DNA from: Acidimicrobiales bacterium
GTDB taxonomy: Bacteria; Actinomycetota; Acidimicrobiia; Acidimicrobiales; MedAcidi-G1
Reading direction: 5' to 3'
Length of the DNA stretch: 43,161 nucleotides
NCBI GenBank assembly: GCA_029245675.1
Contig: JAQWOV010000001.1
Location: forward strand, 1 to 43,161
Shown here: piece by piece, positions 36,852-43,161 of the stretch
Layout: the number at the start of each line of letters is the position of its first letter
How positions within the stretch are numbered: the first letter of the stretch is position 1
The notes under the pieces: generated by a model
The model's input: only the letters and a program-made list of their open reading frames with translations
Databases searched by the model: none
Told to the model about the DNA's origin: nothing
Program-made: the position numbers and the translations under genes

Positions 36852-37370
36852 CTAAGTTGCTACTTCAAGAACAAATACACGAATTTCTCTGTGATCCGCT
36901 CGTACCCGATATTTCGGATAGCCAGGATAAAACGCCCCACCGAGTTCGAAAATCTTATTAGTTTCTTCTTCTCCGCTTAGACGAGCGACGACTGTGGCAG
37001 ATCGATCTTGGTACGAAACAACTGCAGATGGATTTTTTTCTAGGTTATACACCCAGCCAGGAGTCTTTTTCTGACCATAGTTTGAACCGATTATTGCAAT
37101 GTCTCCTTCTATCGGAACTCCTAATAGAGGCATAGTGCGTTCTTTGCCTGTTTTAGCTCCTGTGGTGGTGAGCATGATTACAGGTAAGCCAGCAAGAATG
37201 GTGGGAAGTGTTGATCGACCATTTGTAAGTTTGAATAATAGGCGGTCCGGCCCGTGCAGCGATTTAGAAAAAAACCATGCCCCTACTCGACTTGCCCCAA
37301 ATGCTTGCATCATTTTCTGGAGCCGGTTTGCTTTACTTACCTCATATCCAAGTTCTTTTAATGTTCCCAT
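36852..37370 (-). CDS. Deazaflavin (F420)-dependent nitroreductase-family oxidoreductase
   Basis: The 172-residue protein fits the DDN/TIGR00026-type deazaflavin-dependent oxidoreductases of actinobacteria. The characteristic stretch is MLTTTGAKTGKERTMPLLGVP, followed by AIIGSNYGQKKTPGWVYNLEKNP and a C-terminal YPKYRVRADHREIRVFVLE. These small split-barrel proteins bind F420 and reduce quinones, nitro compounds or other substrates. The start at 37370 is chosen because GGGGGAG lies seven bases upstream (37376-37382, complement); a longer reading to 37400 would start inside that site. It is divergent from the alcohol dehydrogenase, with an 18-bp inverted repeat between them. Its presence implies that the host makes or uses F420. 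Confidence 0.9.
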   Translation of the reverse strand: MGTLKELGYEVSKANRLQKMMQAFGASRVGAWFFSKSLHGPDRLLFKLTNGRSTLPTILAGLPVIMLTTTGAKTGKERTMPLLGVPIEGDIAIIGSNYGQKKTPGWVYNLEKNPSAVVSYQDRSATVVARLSGEEETNKIFELGGAFYPGYPKYRVRADHREIRVFVLEVAT

Positions 37371-37375
37371 TGCTT

Positions 37376-37382
37376 CTCCCCC
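37376..37382 (-). promoter_or_regulatory. Ribosome binding site deciding the start of the F420 oxidoreductase
   Basis: On the minus strand a GGGGGAG run precedes ATG at 37370 by five bases. It makes the upstream in-frame start at 37400 unlikely. Confidence 0.65.
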
Positions 37383-37409
37383 TCTTCTTTTTTGAAGCAA
37401 ATTTAAACT

Positions 37410-37427
37410 AACACTCCGAGGAGTGTT
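37410..37427. promoter_or_regulatory. Perfect 18-bp inverted repeat, candidate operator
   Basis: AACACTCC and GGAGTGTT are exact reverse complements separated by GA. The repeat sits 40 bases before the minus-strand gene start and 62 bases before the plus-strand start, a place where a dimeric regulator could control both divergent genes. No regulator gene is encoded in the window. Confidence 0.6.
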
Positions 37428-37480
37428 GCGCCACGTGTATGTGCTTCAATGAACTTAGAAGATGATCTGTCTTGCAGATA

Positions 37481-37484
37481 AGGA
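37481..37484 (+). promoter_or_regulatory. Ribosome binding site deciding the alcohol dehydrogenase start
   Basis: AGGA lies five bases before GTG at 37490. The upstream in-frame TTG at 37472 has no such site. Confidence 0.5.
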
Positions 37485-37489
37485 TTTTT

Positions 37490-38569
37490 GTGAAAGCTGC
37501 GGTTCTACATAATGTCGGAGGACCTCTTGTCATCGAAGACGTTGAGTTGGATGATCCGTGGCCTAACGAGGTAGTGGTTCGCACTTTTGGTTGCGGCGTA
37601 TGCCATAGCGATCTTCATTTCATTGACGGGCATTACGGCGTTGACTTTCCGGTGGTGCTTGGGCATGAGGCTTCCGGGGTGGTTGAGTCAGTAGGCGCAG
37701 ACGTCAATTATGTGCAGCCAGGTGATCATGTCATTGCTTGTATGTCAGTGTTCTGCGGTGAATGTAAGTATTGCTCTAGTGGCCGTCCGTATCTTTGTAT
37801 GGATCCAAGTGTGAGAAGAAACGAAAGTGATGCTTCGCGTATTCGTTTTAATGGAGAGCGGATCACACAACTTTACGAGTTGGGGGCTTTCGCGGAGAAA
37901 ATGTTGGTGCATGAAAGTGCGTTAGTGAAGATTCGGGAGGATATGCCTCTTGATCGAGCTGCGTTAATTGGATGTGCAGTCACTACAGGTTTTGGTGCGG
38001 TCACAAATACCGCCAAAGTGTCTTCCGGGGCGACTGTGGCTGTTGTGGGTTGCGGCGGAGTAGGTCTTTCAGCCATAAACGGTTCCTCAATCATTGGCGC
38101 TTCAAAGATTGTCGCTATAGACGTGTCAGAAGAGAAGCTCGATCTGGCTCGTCAAATTGGTGCCACACATACCGTAAATGCAGCTGTTTCTAACCCTGTT
38201 GAAGCTGTTTTAGAAATGAGTAACGGCGGGGTTGAGTTTTCTTTTGAAGCGTTAGGGAAAAAAGAAACTGCAGAACAGTGTTTCGAGATGCTATGTCCGG
38301 GTGGTGTTGCAACAGTGATTGGCATGATTCCTGAAGGACAAAAAGTGGAAGTAATGGGTTCAGAACTTTTGAGTGAAAAAACTTTGCAAGGTTCGAATAT
38401 GGGGTCAAACCAATTTCGTGTTGACATGCCTTACTATGTTGATCTTTATTTAGAAGGAAAATTGAAACTGGATTTAATTCGCGAAAAAAATGTTGGACTA
38501 GAAAGTATCAATGAATCTTTTGAAGCTTTGCGAATTGGAGCGTCTGGGCGCAGAACCATTGTTTTCTAG
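37490..38569 (+). CDS. Zinc-dependent alcohol dehydrogenase (MDR family)
   Basis: The 359-residue protein is a medium-chain zinc alcohol dehydrogenase. The catalytic zinc site is CGVCHSDLHF and GHEASGVVE, and the structural zinc cysteines are in CGECKYCSSGRPYLC. The NAD-binding motif is VAVVGCGGVGLSAIN. Its overall pattern resembles the actinobacterial class III / NDMA-dependent type ADHs, which oxidise alcohols or S-hydroxymethyl thiols, but specificity cannot be set. The start is GTG at 37490 with AGGA just upstream, giving the usual KAAVLHN N-terminus. It is divergent from the F420 oxidoreductase across a shared inverted repeat, and three bases separate its stop from that of the helicase gene. 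Confidence 0.92.
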   Translation: MKAAVLHNVGGPLVIEDVELDDPWPNEVVVRTFGCGVCHSDLHFIDGHYGVDFPVVLGHEASGVVESVGADVNYVQPGDHVIACMSVFCGECKYCSSGRPYLCMDPSVRRNESDASRIRFNGERITQLYELGAFAEKMLVHESALVKIREDMPLDRAALIGCAVTTGFGAVTNTAKVSSGATVAVVGCGGVGLSAINGSSIIGASKIVAIDVSEEKLDLARQIGATHTVNAAVSNPVEAVLEMSNGGVEFSFEALGKKETAEQCFEMLCPGGVATVIGMIPEGQKVEVMGSELLSEKTLQGSNMGSNQFRVDMPYYVDLYLEGKLKLDLIREKNVGLESINESFEALRIGASGRRTIVF

Positions 38570-38572
38570 CAA

Positions 38573-40567
38573 TTAGAAATGTTGAGAACTTTTAAGTGAT
38601 GGGTCATCCACATACCGGCAGAAATGGTTAAGTGCACGCATTTCTGGGATTGAATTTGCTCGAGCATCAATTAATGTTTCTGACCCGACAAGAAACGCCA
38701 TACATTGCGCTCTACTAATCGCAACATTAAGCCTATTAGGCGAGAACAAGAAATCTTCTCGTCCTTTAGGTATGGAATCATGACTTGAGGTAGTCAGTGA
38801 ATACAAAACAACAGGTGCTTGCCTGCCTTGAAATTTATCAACTGTTCCAACGATACTGTTTGCTGTAAAACTGTCTATTCCTTGTAATTTCTTCTGCAGA
38901 ATCTCTCTAATCTTCTTACGCTGTCTGTTGAATGGGGCCACAACCATGAAGTCCTTCACGGTAATAGGCCGCTCTTTTCCATCTTCAACAAATTTTGAAC
39001 CATCCAATAACGAAAAAATTATTTCTGCAATTTTTTCGGCCTCCTTCTGGTTTTCATCCACACAAGGATCTTCCTCTTCATGCGGTACTGGAATCCAAAA
39101 CAAACCGTTCTCTCTGCCTTCAATTCTACGATTTATAGATTCAACAGGCTTTAACCTGTTTTCATAAAACTCTTCGGAAATAAAGGTGCATATTGCAGGA
39201 TCTAAGCGCCAAGTTTTATCTAGAAATACCCCCCGATCACTTGATATTGTGGCATTACCCTCTAAAAGGTGCCCAAGAATGCTCGCGCCTGAATCGACTC
39301 CGCCTCCTGCTGGATGAGAAGCTTGAGCGACTTGAGATAACTGTTGCGGATCTCCGAGAAGTATGACATTTTTTGTTCCTTTTGAAGCCGCTAAAGCATC
39401 AGCAAGCGAGAGCTGGCCTGCTTCATCTATAACCAAGTAATCAAACTTGTTCTCTTCAGCATCAAATTCCGGATGGGCCCAAAACCAAGTAGTGCTAGCA
39501 AACAACAAAGCTTCTTCATTGGCTAAGTCTGATGGTTTTGATTTTTCATCTAACGCCACTCCATCAAGTGGAGTTTCAGATTCGAACCTCCTACGAGCAT
39601 TGAGTACTCCCGGGTCTTGTTCCATCTTCTCTTTCGTATAAACCACTGTCTCTTCTAACAAGTTGTCTATTGCTGCTTTAGCTTGTGCTGTGATCCCAAC
39701 TTTCTTTTTTTCAACAGTTACTAGATGATGAATGATGCGAGCGCCAGTCCATGTCTTGCCAGAGCCAGGAGGACCTTGTATGGCTAAGTAAGAGTTGTCA
39801 AGCGATGCAGCAACTTTCACAAGTTCCGAGATTTCTGGAGCTGAAGTTTCCGTTCCCCAATGCGTGGGCAAAGGCGGAATAGGCATATCCCGTCGCAGTA
39901 AAGAGAACGTGATGTTCCTCAATTCGGGATCGTCGATGAACTGGTCAACAAAACCTTTAAATTCTTCGAATTCCTCACACTTCTTCTCAAGGTTCTTAAT
40001 CTTTTTTTCCTCGGCTTCAAGTGTTGTCTCTTCTTCTTTGATTTGATGATCTATTTCTTCGATCTCCAAATTCCATTTAGTCAAGTCGCTCACATTCCCC
40101 AAGAATGCACTTTGCTTTGCGCCAGGAGGGTAATCAGAATATTCGGTGAGCGTGTGAATATCCTCTTCAGAAAACCAAGTCGACTTATCTAATTTTCCTG
40201 GTATCTGAAAGCAGACCCTTCCTTTGGCAAAATTAGTCAATCTCTCTCTATCAGGAACATCCTTCTCCTTCGCTAGAGAAAGACCTTCTAGATACCCCTC
40301 AGGGGTGAGGAAGTGAAGTTTTTCCAATGAAGGATTATTTGGTTGTGGTGGAAAACTGTACTGAACCCATTTCAATTTGGTTTTATTTACTCCCGCTTTG
40401 GGAGGAAATGTTTTTACATGATCCAAACCAACAAGAGTTTCTGGGTCATCAATGTCTGCTGATTCGAGACGAATTACGGCTGCCATTTTGGCGGCTTTCT
40501 TTTCTCTGTCCCAATACTCCATGAGATGAAATAGCAATCCGTAGGACTGCTCTATTGTTAAAGACAT
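38573..40567 (-). CDS. SF1 (DNA2/NAM7-like) helicase
   Basis: The 664-residue protein is a superfamily 1B helicase of the Dna2/Upf1/SMUBP2 kind. Walker A is GPPGSGKTWT with K271, the DEAG box is D381-E382 (DYLVIDEAGQL), then LLGDPQQLSQV, and the C-terminal lobe has VDKFQGRQAPVVLYSLT and NRLNVAISRAQC. A coiled coil rich in Glu and Lys lies at about residues 165-205, before the motor. The ATG follows directly after the TGA of the nuclease gene, in the same frame, so translation is coupled. In many bacteria the TM0106-type nuclease and this helicase form one polypeptide; here they are split. It probably unwinds DNA for the nuclease in repair or defence; the pathway is not established. Confidence 0.92.
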   Translation of the reverse strand: MSLTIEQSYGLLFHLMEYWDREKKAAKMAAVIRLESADIDDPETLVGLDHVKTFPPKAGVNKTKLKWVQYSFPPQPNNPSLEKLHFLTPEGYLEGLSLAKEKDVPDRERLTNFAKGRVCFQIPGKLDKSTWFSEEDIHTLTEYSDYPPGAKQSAFLGNVSDLTKWNLEIEEIDHQIKEEETTLEAEEKKIKNLEKKCEEFEEFKGFVDQFIDDPELRNITFSLLRRDMPIPPLPTHWGTETSAPEISELVKVAASLDNSYLAIQGPPGSGKTWTGARIIHHLVTVEKKKVGITAQAKAAIDNLLEETVVYTKEKMEQDPGVLNARRRFESETPLDGVALDEKSKPSDLANEEALLFASTTWFWAHPEFDAEENKFDYLVIDEAGQLSLADALAASKGTKNVILLGDPQQLSQVAQASHPAGGGVDSGASILGHLLEGNATISSDRGVFLDKTWRLDPAICTFISEEFYENRLKPVESINRRIEGRENGLFWIPVPHEEEDPCVDENQKEAEKIAEIIFSLLDGSKFVEDGKERPITVKDFMVVAPFNRQRKKIREILQKKLQGIDSFTANSIVGTVDKFQGRQAPVVLYSLTTSSHDSIPKGREDFLFSPNRLNVAISRAQCMAFLVGSETLIDARANSIPEMRALNHFCRYVDDPSLKSSQHF

Positions 40568-42613
40568 TCAACCACTTACCTGTTCCAATATTTTTTCTTT
40601 TAATTCTTGGATTCGTTCAGAAAAAATACTTGGTGGAGCATCCTCCACTCCTGCATCTTCTAGGGATTCTGCTTCACGACGTTGCTCCAATAACCACATG
40701 TGGAGCAACTGGGTAGCGTCTACATCTTCTTTGTTGTATTTAGCTATTGCCCGCTTACGATTCTCATCTCTTGGTATTCCATAAATCGCATGATTTGCAT
40801 ACAGTTCATATTCAAAAACAGCGCCTGCTCCTTGTGTAATGTCTCCATCACTTCTCGAATCTGCTATTGAATCACTTGATATTTCAGCTACCACGCTTAA
40901 TCCCTCTTGATCTAATGAGCGATCAAATCCAGCGACTTGTTCCATAAATTTCAAACTAAGCGACTCTAGTCCTGCTTGCAGACTGTTACGCACAACCGCT
41001 AAAAGGTCGACAAACACTCCGTTCTCTACTAACTCGTCTAAAAACACTCGGTCAGACAAATCCTCTGTCGCTAGCATGTTTTGAAAAATGTCCACCATGC
41101 TTGATGACTGATCAGCATCCGTGGTCAGGTTCCCCAACAGCGACCTTTCAGTATGGTTGTAGTGATATACGTGCATCTCTTGGGGTGGCACCATGGCCTG
41201 GCATTCTTTATAGCGTTCGTAAAAGAATCTTACTAATGCCTTCGCTTTCTCTTTTTCTATATCTTTATCTGGATAGCCCTGTTTATCCTCTGACCATTTT
41301 TCTTGGTAAATCCATTCGTCATCAACTTTTTCCAAGTAGCCGAAAAGAAAGATAATTTCTGACTGCGGAGTTAAGAAAGGATGCCCCTCAAAATCTAGGT
41401 AGATGTCATAGTCAGTGCATTCCGGGAGATGTAAAAGAATTTCTTCTCTCTTCCAGGCGTCTCTGTCTTTCATCTTTTCCTTCATCTCCGCTTTGGAGAA
41501 AAAATGAATCGGTGCATCTTTAATTTCTAAATTATTCTCACGGCTAATCAGTTGGAGCCGAGCTTGTTTCCATAGTCTGACAAGTTGTTTAGTTTTTATT
41601 TCGGGTCTTATTTCTTCGAGGAAGTCATCATCTGTCTTTGGCATCACTTCACGAAAATTTTCTTCTATTTCTTCTTCCATGTCTGCTGTCAAAGACACCG
41701 CAGAAGCTTCTTCTTGTTCTTCGTCTATAAGAGATTGGATAGTTTTCTTAGGTAAAGAGGCCAACTTGGCCATAGTGGTTATGCCTGCTTCTTCCAATGC
41801 CTCTTTGTGTCCAGAATGAATTCCTGAGATGAAACTTAAAGAATCTTCTTTACGCCACTCAGACTCACATTCTTTCCAGTATTCGCATATCCCACAATGA
41901 GAGCATTTTTTCGGCTTAGTTTGAGCATTTGCCCCGATTTCCACCACCTTTTCTAATTTGCGGCGAAGTCGACTCCAGAACCACCAAAATTCTGAAACCT
42001 TAAAAGACTCCTTTTCGCCCGATCCGAGGGCTACAGCAACTTCTGAGGGGCGTTTTGAAATAGCAGGATTCGCTTCAACTGCTTCTGCGTAAAAAAGTAA
42101 TTGCAATAAATGACCTGGCTTAGCCCCGGTTCGAGACAGTTTGGAATCAACTGGTTTATAGGTGCCACCTCCTTCTTCAAGAAAATCCGCAATTCCCCGA
42201 ATCCCTTTATGTATAAATGGCATTTGAAAAATAATTGGATAGCCAACTTCCAAGGGATTTGGATCCTCTACACGCTTTGTCCAGTTTGAAAAAGTTTCCT
42301 TCTCCCAAACTGCTTGAGGAACTTCAAATACAGAATTCATTCCTTCTTGATCTGGGTATTCTTTTCTATATTCCTTTAGACATTCTTGTTCGTGAAGAAT
42401 TCCCTTTTTCTGCAACAAATCAGCAAAATCTGTCGGTGGAGAAATAACAAGATCGCCTTCTTCATTTCTCGTAAGCACTTCATTAGTCTTATTCTGGTCG
42501 CTATTTCCAAAACCATTTCTACGCGCTCTATCATCATCACGAAATTTGAGGGTCAAATAATGTTCGCAAACCATCCACGCTGTGATTTTTGAAGGTGAGA
42601 GCATATGAGGCAT
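40568..42613 (-). CDS. TM0106-family RecB/Cas4-like nuclease with RNase H-like exonuclease domain
   Basis: The 681-residue protein has two potential nuclease centres. The N-terminal Cas4/RecB-type PD-(D/E)XK domain has D143 (GIADFLEE), D156-S-K158 and the following QLLFYAEAVE helix. Its iron-sulfur cysteines are C16 and C237, C240, C243, C249 (CSHCGICEYWKEC). A helix-hairpin-helix-like stretch (EEAGITTMAKLASLPKKTI) follows. The C-terminal RNase H-like (YprB-type) exonuclease domain has D407-x-E409 in IYLDFEGHPF and YNKEDVDAT with D630. The stop is TGA immediately followed, in frame, by the helicase ATG. The start is ATG at 42613; an ATG three codons inside is possible, and neither has a ribosome site. 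Together with the helicase it forms a DNA-processing pair; a repair or defence role is inferred. Confidence 0.9.
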   Translation of the reverse strand: MPHMLSPSKITAWMVCEHYLTLKFRDDDRARRNGFGNSDQNKTNEVLTRNEEGDLVISPPTDFADLLQKKGILHEQECLKEYRKEYPDQEGMNSVFEVPQAVWEKETFSNWTKRVEDPNPLEVGYPIIFQMPFIHKGIRGIADFLEEGGGTYKPVDSKLSRTGAKPGHLLQLLFYAEAVEANPAISKRPSEVAVALGSGEKESFKVSEFWWFWSRLRRKLEKVVEIGANAQTKPKKCSHCGICEYWKECESEWRKEDSLSFISGIHSGHKEALEEAGITTMAKLASLPKKTIQSLIDEEQEEASAVSLTADMEEEIEENFREVMPKTDDDFLEEIRPEIKTKQLVRLWKQARLQLISRENNLEIKDAPIHFFSKAEMKEKMKDRDAWKREEILLHLPECTDYDIYLDFEGHPFLTPQSEIIFLFGYLEKVDDEWIYQEKWSEDKQGYPDKDIEKEKAKALVRFFYERYKECQAMVPPQEMHVYHYNHTERSLLGNLTTDADQSSSMVDIFQNMLATEDLSDRVFLDELVENGVFVDLLAVVRNSLQAGLESLSLKFMEQVAGFDRSLDQEGLSVVAEISSDSIADSRSDGDITQGAGAVFEYELYANHAIYGIPRDENRKRAIAKYNKEDVDATQLLHMWLLEQRREAESLEDAGVEDAPPSIFSERIQELKEKILEQVSG

Positions 42614-42689
42614 AAGTAAGTTCTACCACAGACGTGCGACTTCAAAGAACGTGATACATACGAGACTTTTCAAGATATATAGTTCTTTT

Positions 42690-42872
42690 ATGTCATTTTT
42701 TAGGAGAAGGAGTAAGCCTCCAAAGCGAAGAACTTCAGCATCTGCACCAAAATCTTCAACTAAAGACATGTGTTCATACTGTGGTTCAGAAATGGAACCG
42801 GTAGATAGATGGTGTTCTAAGTGTGGAAGAGATAATCGCTGGGATGAGGAAGAAGAATTAGATAACTGGTGA
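42690..42872 (+). CDS. Small zinc-ribbon protein
   Basis: The 60-residue product begins with a very basic segment (FFRRRSKPPKRR) and ends with a zinc-ribbon: MCSYCGSEMEP, eight residues on, WCSKCGRDNRW, then an acidic tail. The CxxC pair spacing fits a single four-Cys zinc site. Start chosen at ATG 42690, because the upstream ATG at 42651 lies in poorly coding sequence. TATATA at 42676-42681 sits where a -10 box would give an almost leaderless transcript. The gene is divergent from the nuclease and ends three bases before the tRNA remnant. Function is unknown; a nucleic-acid-binding role is only a guess. Confidence 0.55.
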   Translation: MSFFRRRSKPPKRRTSASAPKSSTKDMCSYCGSEMEPVDRWCSKCGRDNRWDEEEELDNW

Positions 42873-42874
42873 AG

Positions 42875-42919
42875 TGGTCGGGCTGAGAGGATTTGAACCT
42901 CCGACCTTCGGTCCCCCAG
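42875..42919 (-). tRNA. tRNA-Pro(GGG) 3' half, remnant / attachment-site sequence
   Basis: Reading the minus strand, the 3' part of a tRNA is complete: CTGGGGG anticodon loop with GGG anticodon (42913-42919), ACCGA stem strand, AGGTC variable loop, T-arm GGAGG-TTCAAAT-CCTCT, acceptor strand CAGCCCG, discriminator A and encoded CCA ending at 42875. The 5' side does not match: the five bases pairing with ACCGA should read TCGGT but read GCGAA, and no CGGGCTG acceptor strand appears at the right distance. Sequence identity to a tRNA therefore stops at the anticodon loop, as at sites where integrases recombine. The composition changes at the same point. Confidence 0.7.
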
Positions 42920-43084
42920 TTCGCTGAACCTCAAAGCGCTGACCTGCACAAACACCCGGAAACCGCCTCTGGCCTGCCGTTCTGGTTACTCACTGGTTCG
43001 CGTTGTTTCGCGACGTCTCGCGGCCTGTACGCGGCCTGTAGATGACCCGAGAACGTGATCATTCCACAGTGATAACCTGTTGTC
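42920..43084. mobile_element. GC-rich segment, probable end of an integrated element (or assembly junction)
   Basis: From the tRNA anticodon loop onward the sequence turns GC-rich (105 of 180 bases at 42961-43140) against 68 of 180 just before. It contains the 11-bp tandem repeat at 43019-43040 and a divergent-looking non-coding stretch before a lipoprotein start. No integrase gene is visible in the window, so the direction and size of any element are unknown. Confidence 0.45.
43019..43040. repeat. 11-bp perfect tandem repeat in the GC-rich end
   Basis: CGCGGCCTGTA occurs at 43019-43029 and again at 43030-43040 without spacing. Short direct repeats of this sort near an attachment site can be arm-type integrase or excisionase sites, but no protein evidence is available. 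Confidence 0.6.
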
Positions 43085-43161
43085 ATGAAGAGGTTCGTGG
43101 CGGTCATCGTTGCTGGAGGTCTTCTGGCTGCGTGCGGAGGGGCGACGACCGACACGGCGTT
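43085..43161 (+). CDS. Start of a lipoprotein gene, truncated by window edge
   Basis: The ATG at 43085 opens a frame of 25 codons that runs off the window. It encodes a lipoprotein signal peptide: Lys-Arg, a hydrophobic core and the lipobox LLAAC with the lipidated Cys at residue 17, then GGATTDTA, a typical small/Thr-rich start of the mature part. The codons are GC-rich, unlike the other genes of the window, which fits the idea that this end derives from a different source. Nothing more can be said about function. Confidence 0.6.
   Translation, partial: MKRFVAVIVAGGLLAACGGATTDTA

Noticed and set aside
40568-40570. TGA between nuclease and helicase as a selenocysteine codon
   Set aside because: The TGA is followed at once by an ATG start and lies between two complete domains; no Sec-like context or stem-loop was evident. 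Split or reinitiation is the simpler reading.
42875-42958. An intact tRNA-Pro using CGGGTGT at 42952-42958 as the 5' acceptor strand
   Set aside because: Some acceptor and D-arm pairing can be drawn, but two acceptor pairs fail, the anticodon stem does not pair and about ten extra bases remain, so this is probably chance.
42931-43155. 74-codon minus-strand frame as a gene at the GC-rich end
   Set aside because: It spans the tRNA flank and the antisense of a convincing lipoprotein signal; no domain is seen.
1-43161. CRISPR arrays, insertion sequences, rRNA genes
   Set aside because: No regularly spaced repeats, transposase motifs or rRNA sequence were found on reading both strands.

Overview
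The window reads as chromosomal DNA of a free-living, aerobic heterotroph, most likely an uncultured marine actinobacterium (Acidimicrobiia-like); this is an inference from gene content, not a phylogeny. Pointers are a deazaflavin (F420)-type oxidoreductase, a split PntAA/PntAB/PntB transhydrogenase, a DeoC plus paired aldehyde dehydrogenase cluster, a fused TM0106-type nuclease region, actinobacterial-style Liv ABC ATPases, and short intergenic gaps with many ATGA overlaps. Genes have a moderate GC content, but the last ~240 bases are clearly richer: 105/180 G+C at 42961-43140 against 68/180 at 42601-42780.

Layout. 1-2497 (-): a truncated multi-pass GT39-like membrane protein, preceded by a PEP-utilising 'swivel' protein that has the phospho-histidine domain but no ATP-grasp domain. 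2571-10300 (+): a compact branched-chain/amide-type ABC transporter in which LivH and LivM are one protein, and an MFS permease, LivF and LivG are another, followed by an anchored substrate-binding protein and a PhyH-type dioxygenase. 10305-13201 (-): a D-aminoacylase-like amidohydrolase and a LysM/DUF3298 lipoprotein. 13361-16843 (+): a fused indolepyruvate:ferredoxin oxidoreductase.

16894-24737 is a nearly complete nucleoside catabolism locus made of two converging operons: cdd-deoA (+) and PNP, phosphopentomutase-like mutase, deoC, ALDH, short ALDH (-). Together they would turn (deoxy)nucleosides into bases, glyceraldehyde-3-phosphate, acetaldehyde and then acetate. 24810-29303 (-) holds a ThDP-dependent acetolactate-synthase-like enzyme and pntAA-pntAB-pntB. 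29415-34764 (+) holds a membrane spermidine-synthase-like protein, a second PEP swivel protein without ATP-grasp, and, with no gap, a non-pyrrolysine MttB-family methyltransferase. It converges with overlapping stop codons on a DgcA/TMADH-like flavoprotein, suggesting a methylated-amine demethylation locus. A deazaflavin-dependent reductase and a Zn alcohol dehydrogenase are divergent around a perfect 18-bp inverted repeat.

38573-42613 (-) carries a RecB/Cas4-like plus RNase H-like nuclease and an SF1 helicase joined by an in-frame TGA-ATG junction, beside a tiny zinc-ribbon gene. The window ends at a 3' half of a tRNA-Pro(GGG) whose 5' half is replaced by GC-rich DNA containing an 11-bp tandem repeat and the start of a lipoprotein gene. 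This looks like the edge of an integrated element, or a contig chimera at a repeat. No CRISPR array, transposase, rRNA or transcription-factor gene was seen.
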